Shown one piece after another: positions 9,101 to 14,600 of a DNA stretch of 24,023 nt (the stretch's first letter is position 1; each line of letters opens with the position of its first letter). Both the position numbers and the translations under genes were made by a program. The notes under the pieces are model-generated. The model worked only from the letters and a program-made list of their open reading frames with translations, was not told the origin of the DNA and ran no database searches. The DNA is from Beroe ovata (taxonomy: Eukaryota; Ctenophora; Nuda; Beroida; Beroidae), in NCBI GenBank assembly GCA_946803715.1, contig CAMPET010000328.1, forward strand, positions 9,911-33,933, written 5' to 3'.

Positions 9101-11223
9101 ATATCGATCACGGGATCTATATACCCGAAACAATCTCAGTTGAGTTAGCAACTCAATCACCCGGAGAAACACACGAGTTTCTGCCACTCTGGACGCTTGT
9201 CTATTTCGAGTGTAACTCCGGTTATGAGCTCCATGGCAACCGGGAAATCTTCTGCGGAGTGGAAGGCAAGTGGAGCGGTGTTCCTCCCAAATGCACGAAG
9301 GAAGTCTGCCCATTACCGGAAACTCCTCCTCACGGCAGCGTGAACACGACCCATCTCAAGGAGGGCGGGGTCGCAACATATACCTGTAACGAGTGTTACC
9401 GACTCGACGGTTACACCTCCCTGCGGTGTATGGACGGGGAGTGGTTCCCACAGAGTGTACCCTCCTGTGTGGAGAATCTGTGTTACCCACCCGGCGAGGA
9501 GGAGAATAGTTTCATCGTGGGATACGACCCAGAAAAAGTAAGTCTCGCGAAGGAAAATTGTGTGCGTTCTAAGTGTACGTGAGTGAATGTGCAAACTGCA
9601 AAGAAAATATCATCATGTGTGTGAATTGTGATATACATTTTCACCCCGCTAATTTGTTCAGATCCGGTACAAATGTGGGGAAACAGTGGAGTACGGGTGT
9701 GACGAGGGACATGTTCTTCATGGGGTAAAAACCCGCACGTGCAGTGAGAGGGGACAGTGGTCTGGAGTCCCGCCCGTATGTGCGGATATAGAATGCCCAC
9801 GACTCCCGCATGTGGAGAACGGCGGGATGAAACGGATCAACGGGTCGGATCATGTGAACTTCTGGTGTGAAAAGGGATATCAGATGAGTGGTGACAGTCA
9901 GCTGCTCTGTGTGAAGGGACAATGGCAGGGAGTGGAACCGAGGTGTGCGAAACAAGTGTGCGGTGATCCCGGTAAGTCAAACACAAGGAAATATCGTCAA
10001 AATTTCGATAATCTTGCCAGGTATGGTGATAAATACCTACTTCAACTCACGATATTGTAGGTACTCCTGACTGGGGCAGTAAGGAAGGAGATGTTTATGA
10101 CTACGGCAGCTCTGTCACTTTTTCCTGTAACCAGGGATACCAAATGCGCGGCTCACCCACGATCACGTGCAATCACAAGGGGGAGTGGGATTATAGCCCG
10201 CCCTACTGTGTTTGTGAGTACACTACACCTGAAATAATAAACACGTGTTATCTAAGAAAAATTAATTTTTTGCCAAACAACTAGAATCGAAGATTTTCAA
10301 AGCTTTCGTCCAATTTCATTCTGATTCTCAACAAATCGAAAAGTGCTATTTCGAAATACTTCACGTTTTCCAGGTAACGAATGCCCTAGACTGTCGCAAC
10401 CAGTTAACGGATATATCATCACATCGGACTCAAACAGTTACCTGTCAACTGTGCAGTACGTCTGTCATTTCGGCTATGAGGTGGTGGGTCAGGACACACG
10501 GGTGTGTGGAGCAGACGGGAGCTGGAGTGGTGAGCAACCAACTTGTCAAAGTGAGTGACGCTTCTTCAGTGTATCATGTTACAGCAGGCTCATTCGAATC
10601 TCCTTATCAGTATATCCCCTTCTGGTTCTGATTATTTAGGTACATCCTAAAAATTGAGTATGAAATTGAATATCTCGCAGGAGTAAACTGTACAGAAAAC
10701 TACCAGATACCACAGGGTGGAGAAGTGGTGGCTGAAAACGGGCATAGCTACAAAGATATGATACAGGTGACTTGACACCACTTATCCGACGTTGACGCAT
10801 CTCAAACAGATTCAGATGACTGACACCACTTCAATAAAAACTTGACACAATTTCGATCTTAGACACCACTTCCCGAATTGACACCACTTGTACATCTTGA
10901 CACTACTTCCAGATAAAATGCCCCAACAAGAAGGGTAGTTGGTGGAGAACGTGTCAAGCTGATGGTATTTGGTCAGGATTTGTACCAGAACGATGTGGTA
11001 AATTGCTTTCAATGTTGACCCATATATCCTCTCACATTAAGACTAGTTATTCATTCTCCATAACCTTTTCCAATCATTTTCAGATTGCCGAATTGAGGTG
11101 AGGACTGTTCAAGTTCTGCATGAAGTTGTACAGCCTGCTGCATGCTTCCTCGGAAGATGTACTGAGATGACTGTAAGAAATGAGACAGGGTATGTTCAAA
11201 AAGAATTCAGTGTTTGTGATTGA
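80..11223 (+). CDS. Gene A: large multi-sushi (CCP) protein, 5' partial, about 29 exons (spliced)
   Basis: The coding sequence is a join of 29 exons, listed separately. It encodes about 30 tandem CCP/sushi modules. Each shows the family pattern: an N-terminal Cys-Pro region, a V-x-[YF]-x-C core, a Gly/Cys-Tyr pair, a third Cys, a Trp and a closing P-x-C. Every exon junction keeps codon phase except around the N gap at 4433. Most modules are bounded by phase-1 introns and many are split by a phase-0 intron just before the V-x-Y-x-C strand. The 5' end lies before the window, so the signal peptide and any N-terminal domain are unseen. The 3' end is firm: stop TGA 11221-11223, then AATAAA. No membrane helix is seen, so secretion is likely. 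CCP modules mediate extracellular protein binding; the specific partner is unknown. It is probably a tandem paralogue of gene B. Splitting into two genes is possible but nothing in the sequence requires it. Confidence 0.82.
299..384 (+). CDS. Gene A exon 2: first half of CCP module 2
   Basis: The acceptor is CATTTCAG and the donor GTAGGA. It starts I-M-C-P-D-P-D-L-P, a typical CCP N-terminus, and is phase 1 in, 0 out. It joins exon 3 to make one module. Confidence 0.62.
578..710 (+). CDS. Gene A exon 3: second half of CCP module 2
   Basis: It carries K-C-G-D-T-A-E-F-G-C-D-T-C-Y-E, the six-cysteine CCP signature of this locus, then G-T-W-T-P-S-P-S-C. Acceptor GTTTCAG, donor GTGAGT, phase 0 in, 1 out. 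Confidence 0.82.
900..1005 (+). CDS. Gene A exon 4: first part of CCP module 3
   Basis: It encodes R-Y-C-E-N-P-N-T-P and then A-C-N-D-T-I-E-Y-Q-C, the two half-cystines before the C-Y pair. Acceptor GTTTCAG, donor GTGAGA, phase 1 in, 2 out. Confidence 0.78.
1053..1230 (+). repeat. Intronic ACTGATACCATGACAACC repeat
   Basis: About nine degenerate units of GATACCATGACAACC fill the intron between gene A exons 4 and 5. Similar CATGGTAAC-type words recur near 3240-3290, 3900-3922 and 23840-23890. Confidence 0.7.
1238..1426 (+). CDS. Gene A exon 5: end of CCP module 3, start of module 4
   Basis: The acceptor CCCCAG at 1237 restores the frame (phase 2 in) and gives D-C-Y-D-L-V-G, Q-W-S-N-S-R-P-S-C and the next module start I-R-H-C-D. 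The donor GTGAGT is at 1427. The upstream intron is full of CCATGACAACC repeats. Confidence 0.75.
1538..1610 (+). CDS. Gene A exon 6: middle of CCP module 4
   Basis: A short exon encoding N-E-S-I-R-V-E-L and T-E-C-G-S-Q-V-Q-V. Acceptor TCTCTAG, donor GTACGT, phase 2 in, 0 out. It supplies the extra Cys of the six-cysteine CCP. Confidence 0.7.
1691..1781 (+). CDS. Gene A exon 7: second half of CCP module 4
   Basis: It encodes V-C-D-D-C-S-Y-L-C-G-D-E-W and G-W-S-G-T-R-P-R-C-A. The donor GTTAGT at 1782 is followed by tandem copies of the exon/intron boundary sequence (see the repeat at 1772-1906). Confidence 0.78.
1772..1906 (+). repeat. Minisatellite that copies the exon 7 5' splice site
   Basis: About six imperfect copies of a 20-nt unit, GCGGGTTAGTAACTGTCAGT, lie in tandem. 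The first copy contains the real exon end and donor of gene A exon 7; later copies extend into the intron, alternating CTGTCA and TTGACA forms. Confidence 0.8.
2059..2190 (+). CDS. Gene A exon 8: first part of CCP module 5
   Basis: It encodes V-R-K-C-A-V-P-D-N-A, then Q-C-G-E-A-V-T-F-S-C-Q-D-E-C-H-E. Acceptor CAATCAG, donor GTGAGA, phase 1 in and out. Confidence 0.75.
2195..2480 (+). repeat. Intronic tandem repeat, 44-nt unit plus CAGACAAACA-rich tail
   Basis: The unit starting AAACAGTGGAGCACAGACAA at 2221 is repeated at 2265 and then decays into ACAGACTAACAC and AAACAAAC repeats. It fills most of the 331-nt intron between gene A exons 8 and 9. No gene is seen in it. Confidence 0.75.
2522..2617 (+). 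CDS. Gene A exon 9: end of CCP module 5
   Basis: It encodes G-S-E-E-H-R-C-I-P-D and closes with K-W-E-G-D-A-F-S-C-T. Acceptor CATTCAG, donor GTGAGT, phase 1 in and out. Confidence 0.7.
2812..3130 (+). CDS. Gene A exon 10: CCP module 6 and most of module 7
   Basis: Module 6 (K-E-C-P-A-L-T-A-P-D-N-G-S) is complete within this exon, with both extra cysteines (T-C-G-T and C-D-P-C-Y). Module 7 begins K-T-C-P-N-P-G-E-L-P-N-G. Acceptor CTTTCAG, donor GTGAGT, phase 1 in, 2 out. Confidence 0.9.
3285..3493 (+). CDS. Gene A exon 11: end of CCP module 7 and all of module 8
   Basis: It completes module 7 with S-W-S-S-P-V-P-T-C, then encodes module 8, which has P-C-G-G-R-V-E-Y-T-C-D-D-C-Y and closes A-W-S-A-E-Q-P-V-C. 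Donor GTGAGT at 3494. Confidence 0.9.
3729..3814 (+). CDS. Gene A exon 12: first half of CCP module 9
   Basis: It encodes L-K-T-C-S-R-P-T-V-P-D-N and Y-D-C-G-D-I-I-K. Acceptor GCCTCAG, donor GTTAGT, phase 1 in, 0 out. Confidence 0.78.
3925..4036 (+). CDS. Gene A exon 13: second half of CCP module 9, start of module 10
   Basis: It encodes V-E-C-D-T-C-Y-E-C, G-G-W-E-G-P-V-P-E-C and the next start I-K-T-C-Q-P-P. Acceptor GTAACAG, donor GTATAA, phase 0 in, 1 out. Confidence 0.78.
4183..4201. repeat. 19-nt palindrome
   Basis: TTGGGATAA and TTATCCCAA are separated by one A inside an intron of gene A. No function is evident. Confidence 0.45.
4299..4402 (+). CDS. Gene A exon 14 (tentative): first half of CCP module 10
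   Basis: Acceptor CCCGTAG keeps phase 1 after exon 13, and the open frame runs to a donor GTAACT at 4403. It is acidic (E-D-D-D-E) and, unusually, has no cysteine. The matching second half is missing near the N at 4433, so the exon is less certain than its neighbours. Confidence 0.45.
4403..5123. other. Non-coding stretch with a one-base N gap (4433); expected CCP half-exon absent
   Basis: A TG microsatellite runs into a single N at 4433. No exon with the expected C-x-x-C-Y ... W ... P-x-C pattern is visible before exon 15. A CAA/AAC-rich open stretch at 4560-4640, bounded by AG and GTATGT, does not match either neighbour's phase. Sequence is probably missing or misjoined at the N. Confidence 0.6.
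4957..5107 (+). repeat. Intronic TTGACACCACTT minisatellite
   Basis: Many degenerate copies of TTGACACCACTT, some with a 20-nt spacing containing TACCAACACAC, lie just before the acceptor of gene A exon 15. Related repeats occur at 10769-10905 and 18970-19130. Confidence 0.75.
5124..5229 (+). CDS. Gene A exon 15: first part of CCP module 11
   Basis: It encodes L-K-T-C-S-Q-P-E-T-L and Y-A-C-K-D-T-I-N-Y-G-C-D-D-T. Acceptor TCGACAG, donor GTAAGA, phase 1 in, 2 out. Confidence 0.78.
5377..5474 (+). CDS. Gene A exon 16: end of CCP module 11
   Basis: With acceptor CCCTCAG the phase-2 codon joins to give C-D-D-T-C-W-S-L-E-G, then T-W-T-P-Q-N-P-P-K-C. Donor GTAAGT at 5475. Confidence 0.75.
5558..6950 (+). 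CDS. Gene A exon 17: 1.39-kb exon with CCP modules 12-17 and part of 18
   Basis: One uninterrupted 464-codon exon, unlike the roughly 100-nt exons around it. In order it encodes module 12 (K-T-C-L-P-P-I-L); a special Cys-Cys-start module (5734-5985); a module beginning C-P-V-R-E-L; a Cys-rich module beginning C-P-E-L-P-W-V-H-D-S-C; module 16 (C-D-A-P-P-H-V-E); module 17; and most of 18. The same order recurs in gene B's longest exon. Acceptor CCTCCAG, donor GTTCGT, phase 1 in, 2 out. Confidence 0.93.
7176..7333 (+). CDS. Gene A exon 18: end of CCP module 18, start of 19
   Basis: It encodes H-G-N-W-N-G-S-E-P-V-C, then K-Y-C-G-K-P-P-I-P-G-N-A and F-Y-C-G-D-V-V-A-Y-T-C. Acceptor TCTCAG, donor GTCAGT. 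Confidence 0.83.
7490..7715 (+). CDS. Gene A exon 19: end of CCP module 19, most of 20
   Basis: Module 19 closes Q-W-D-G-S-D-F-E-C with a canonical T-G-Y in place of C-Y. Module 20 starts K-T-C-E-T-P-R-H-I and has C-D-Y-C-H but lacks the upstream partner Cys. Acceptor CACCCAG, donor GTGAGT. Confidence 0.85.
7824..7971 (+). CDS. Gene A exon 20: end of CCP module 20, first half of 21
   Basis: It encodes N-W-K-P-E-S-L-P-T-C, then I-Q-C-P-D-F-E-T-P and S-D-C-G-Q. Acceptor TTTCAG, donor GTGAGC, phase 2 in, 0 out. Confidence 0.82.
8137..8342 (+). CDS. Gene A exon 21: second half of CCP module 21, first part of 22
   Basis: It encodes A-E-C-D-T-G-Y-R-L-V-G and G-W-S-G-A-T-P-T-C, then a Cys-Cys start (R-M-C-C-P-R-R-R-S-L-E-N-G) and Y-G-D-K-V-K-L-T-C. 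Donor GTGAGT. Confidence 0.85.
8343..8462 (+). repeat. Intronic GTGAG(C/T)-rich tandem repeat after the exon 21 donor
   Basis: GTGAGTGG and GAGCAGTGAGCACTGAGC units run on from the authentic donor, so several GTGAGT/GTGAGC decoy donors follow the real one. Confidence 0.7.
8574..8773 (+). CDS. Gene A exon 22: end of CCP module 22, most of 23
   Basis: It encodes S-C-H-E-M-V, M-W-S-E-E-L-P-N-C, then V-K-C-P-R-I-R-F-A-K-G and G-Y-C-G-S-T-R-T-F-T-C. Acceptor CCGCAG, donor GTAAAG. Confidence 0.83.
8996..9537 (+). CDS. Gene A exon 23: end of CCP module 23, modules 24-25, start of 26
   Basis: Module 23 closes with G-Y-T-L-K-G and W-S-A-P-A-P-T-C. Module 24 has a canonical N-S-G-Y-E-L-H-G and neither extra Cys. 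Module 25 has C-N-E-C-Y-R-L-D-G. Module 26 begins N-L-C-Y-P-P-G. Acceptor CCCCTAG, donor GTAAGT, phase 1 in, 0 out. Confidence 0.9.
9662..9971 (+). CDS. Gene A exon 24: rest of CCP module 26, module 27, start of 28
   Basis: Module 26 has K-C-G-E-T-V-E-Y-G-C-D-E-G-H. Module 27 (I-E-C-P-R-L-P-H-V-E-N-G-G) is a textbook four-cysteine CCP with C-E-K-G-Y. Acceptor TGTTCAG, donor GTAAGT. Confidence 0.92.
10061..10213 (+). CDS. Gene A exon 25: CCP module 28
   Basis: A canonical four-cysteine CCP core: S-V-T-F-S-C-N-Q-G-Y-Q-M, a Cys, E-W and P-P-Y-C. Acceptor ATTGTAG, donor GTGAGT. Confidence 0.88.
10374..10550 (+). CDS. Gene A exon 26: CCP module 29
   Basis: A complete canonical CCP on its own phase-1/phase-1 exon: N-E-C-P-R-L-S-Q-P-V-N-G, C-H-F-G-Y-E-V-V-G, S-W-S-G-E-Q-P-T-C. 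Acceptor TTTCCAG, donor GTGAGT. Confidence 0.92.
10681..10766 (+). CDS. Gene A exon 27: first half of divergent CCP module 30
   Basis: It encodes R-V-N-C-T-E-N-Y-Q-I-P-Q-G-G and ends D-M-I-Q. Acceptor CTCGCAG, donor GTGACT, phase 1 in, 0 out. Confidence 0.78.
10769..10905 (+). repeat. Intronic TTGACACCACTT minisatellite
   Basis: Degenerate copies of TTGACACCACTT fill the intron between gene A exons 27 and 28. It is the same family as the repeat at 4957-5107. Confidence 0.75.
10913..10997 (+). CDS. Gene A exon 28: second half of CCP module 30
   Basis: It encodes I-K-C-P-N-K-K-G-S-W-W-R-T-C and I-W-S-G-F-V-P-E-R-C. The C-x-G-Y/C-Y element is lost, so the module is degenerate. Acceptor TTCCAG, donor GTAAAT. 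Confidence 0.75.
11084..11223 (+). CDS. Gene A exon 29: C-terminal tail and stop
   Basis: It encodes a 46-residue tail with four cysteines (D-C-R-I-E-V near the start, A-C-F-L-G-R-C-T in the middle, S-V-C-D at the end), then TGA. It is not a CCP, has no hydrophobic anchor, and I do not recognise it. The phase-1 acceptor TTTTCAG fits exon 28. Confidence 0.8.
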
Positions 11224-11594
11224 GAAGAAAATCTGAATATGTGGCCAGGTAAACCATTTTTCAAGAAATGGGGATGACTATGTCATGGACATTTTCTTTT
11301 GTTTCAACTCATCAATAAGAACCCACAAGATGTTTCTTTCAATAAATGAAACTTTTAAAACTGATCAAGAAATTTCATTAATAGGTACTTTTTATTTCAC
11401 TTACATAATTATAATATGACTTGCCTAATTGACCATTCTCTTATTTTGACTTCATTTTGAGTGTGATATGCTAGTCTTAGCTTAAGTAGAGAGCCTTAGT
11501 TACTTTGATTAACCAGGCTGGGTCTTTATCCAACTAACTAATCGGTTTTATTAGGTAGTATGTCCTGAGCAGTAAGCATTTAAAACAGAAGAAA
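11224..11594 (+). other. Intergenic spacer: gene A 3' UTR and gene B upstream region
   Basis: 371 nt, AT-rich, with stops in all frames. It holds a polyadenylation signal for gene A and must hold the promoter and 5' UTR of gene B unless an upstream non-coding exon exists. A TAATTATAATATG stretch near 11405 could serve as a TATA-like element, but nothing decides this. Confidence 0.6.
11341..11346 (+). terminator. Polyadenylation signal AATAAA of gene A
   Basis: A canonical AATAAA 117 nt after the stop codon, with a T-rich stretch about 40 nt downstream. Confidence 0.65.
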
Positions 11595-11652
11595 ATGCAA
11601 GCTTTAGCTCTGAACATTGGTATTATCTTTGCCTTGATAGCAGCATCAACAG
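11595..11652 (+). CDS. Gene B exon 1: signal peptide
   Basis: M-Q-A-L-A-L-N-I-G-I-I-F-A-L-I-A-A-S-T is a hydrophobic secretory signal with small residues at the likely cleavage site. ATG context is AAAATGC. Donor GTATGT, phase 1 out. Confidence 0.82.
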
Positions 11653-14600
11653 GTATGTTGATCTATACTATTTGATTGGAGTTAGAAATCCCTCATTCCC
11701 CTTATTACAAAAGTATCAAAAATTACCATCTGCAGAATCTGGCTCTAATTCATGGCTATTGGGGAAGATCAAAAGATCATCAGATGATGAAATTGTCAAT
11801 TGGGCTCTAGACAGGTACATAGCATTGTTTGATTGGTTGCGTCTAATGGATTCATGTCCAACTTCTAACTACCTCAAGAGATAATTTCAACCTTCAATTT
11901 ACCAAAATTCTATTCAGGCTAAACCAACATGGCAAAGAAGGTGATGGCAAAGTCAGTGCAGTAGCAGAGGGTGATGTTTACATAGTTGGAACTGGTGTCC
12001 GAGCTTCACATTCAGAGTTTGGGGATAGGGTCATGGAAGGATGGAGTTGGGATGGAAGTGATAGTCGAATGGACTGTTCAACAAGCCAGCTCTCATCAAC
12101 TGGTATGTCCAGTCCAATAACAAGACGATTGATCGAGACAAACTGCATGAAATATATGAAATAATGTTATTAGAGCATGAACTAAACTATAAAAAGAGCA
12201 TGAACTAAACTATAAAAAGTTCTCACTATAAGTCTGACCAGTTTTTGATTATTATTTGCATGATCGATAATGTATCAACGCGATAAAAAAGGCTGATTTT
12301 TCTTGTCAGCGATGACACATAGTGATCCATCAATGATATCGTTCTGAAGTTGTGAGCTAAATGATTTATTGGGTTAATCAAAACTTGAGCTTATTTGCGC
12401 GCGGCATTCCCAGCAGATACAGAAATTGCGCGAGACGACATGAGATTGATAAAGCTACAAACGCTGCAACATACAGTCACGTGCGCTACGCTGAAAATGT
12501 GTAGTAACAATAGAAAATGTCATCGCGCCGTACGCGAACAGATGGAGCACCAAGTTCGAATTTGGAATAGGAGAAATGTAAAATCAACTGGTTTCCATAA
12601 ACAAATGCCCTTCGCTTCAACATCAAACACTAATGGAAATCTAGCGGAAAGAGAAGTACATTGACCGAATGTAATGTTACAGGAATGGCCTCCATAGTGG
12701 CAGGCAAGCACCTTGGAATAGCCAGAACGGCAAATATTATTCCAGTTAAGGTGACGTGCAAGTTAGATGATGATTCACTCGATCTCCTCGCTTTGGAAGA
12801 AGGTACAAGACGAAAACAAATCTCTGAATCGTTATCATCTCCCAAGTCTTGCCAATACAACAGCTATATCCGCAGGAGTCCAATGGATTGTGGATCGCAT
12901 TGCGTCCCTGCCTACCCACAGGACGGTTATTCTCCTGCCACAACACCATCCCGAGTTGGACACGGCTGTTCGTCGCCTCGCCGTCGATCACATGGTTGTC
13001 GTTCCTGCGGGGGATGGCGGTAATTCGTGTGAAAAGGTGACAAAACACTGGAATCAGAAAATAATTGATGATTGAAGATATCTTGAATTCTATTCTGGTA
13101 TTCTAAAAATCTTGATCATAAACGGCTAAATTGTTTTCATGTCATGATGTTTGTAATGGGTTCTCTCCCCTTTCAAAACATTTCTCTTTCAGTCGTTTGC
13201 AGAGGTTGGAAAGATGGTTGTTGCAAGTTCAAACTCTGCCGATCGGAACTCGGCATTTTCAAACTACGGAAAGTGTGTCGATATCTGGGCTCCAGGTGAC
13301 TACGGTTGAATCAGCATGGATAAGAAAATGGAGCTGGCTTTGCGCCAAAAATTATGAATTTCTATGCATAAGTCACGTTTCATCACTCTTTCTTGTACAG
13401 CTCTTGTTCGTACCATCTTGCAAAGATTTGTTTACCATCATGCCGTGTCAGGTGAGAGTGTCACCGTTGCCGGGGTAACAGATGACACAAGCACTGCAAC
13501 AGCGAGCAGCACTGTGTTCGCTGCAGCAGCGGTAGCAGGGACAGCCATAGATGCGCTCATCACCATGCGAGAGGTGAGTGGGAAGTGAGAGGTGAGTGGG
13601 AAGTGAGAGGTGAGGGGTGAGTGGAAGGTGAGTGAAAAGAGGAGAGTGAAGGTGAGAGTGATGAGCAAACAGGGAAAATCGGGGGGAAGAGACTTCCAGG
13701 GAAGAGAAAGGTGGGTCCCGCAAAAACACGCCTCTCCACAAACAAACTACAAACTCCGCAATAGGTTGGAGACGTGGATGTGCTNATAAGTCTGACCAGT
13801 TTTTGATTATTATTTGCATGATCGATAATGTATCAACGCGATAAAAAAAGGCTGATTTTTCTTGTCAGCGATGACACATAGTGATCCATCAATGATATCG
13901 TTCTGAAGTTGTGAGCTAAATGATTTATTGGGTTAATCAAAACTTGAGCTTATTTGCGCGCGGCATTCCCAGCAGATACAGAAATTGCGCGAGACGACAT
14001 GAGATTGATAAAGCTACAAACGCTGCAACATACAGTCACGTGCGCTACGCTGAAAATGTGTAGTAACAATAGAAAATGTCATCGCGCCGTACGCGAACAG
14101 ATGGAGCACCAAGTTCGAATTTGGAATAGGAGAAATGTAAAATCAACTGGTTTCCATAAACAAATGCCCTTCGCTTCAACATCAAACACTAATGGAAATC
14201 TAGCGGAAAGAGAAGTACATTGACCGAATGTAATGTTACAGGAATGGCCTCCATAGTGGCAGGCAAGCACCTTGGAATAGCCAGAACGGCAAATATTATT
14301 CCAGTTAAGGTGACGTGCAAGTTAGATGATGATTCACTCGATCTCCTCGCTTTGGAAGAAGGTACAAGACGAAAACAAATCTCTGAATCGTTATCATCTC
14401 CCAAGTCTTGCCAATACAACAGCTATATCCGCAGGAGTCCAATGGATTGTGGATCGCATTGCGTCCCTGCCTACCCACAGGACGGTTATTCTCCTGCCAC
14501 AACACCATCCCGAGTTGGACACGGCTGTTCGTCGCCTCGCCGTCGATCACATGGTTGTCGTTCCTGCGGGGGATGGCGGTAATTCGTGTGAAAAGGTGAC

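Larger units (their letters stand above)
12228..13784 (+). repeat. Long direct repeat, left copy (probable contig end)
   Basis: 1,557 nt matching 13786-15343, with one visible difference: six rather than seven A's near 12284. It ends abruptly at the N at 13785, inside exon 8. It contains a redundant set of exons 4-7 and a truncated exon 8, best explained as an unmerged assembly overlap. Confidence 0.9.

Noticed and set aside
12395-12664. 90-codon open frame inside the intron between gene B exons 3 and 4 (and again at 13954-14223)
   Set aside because: It has no recognisable family and no splice ends compatible with neighbouring phases. The real exons join across it to give a clean subtilase alignment, and its second occurrence is only the assembly duplication.
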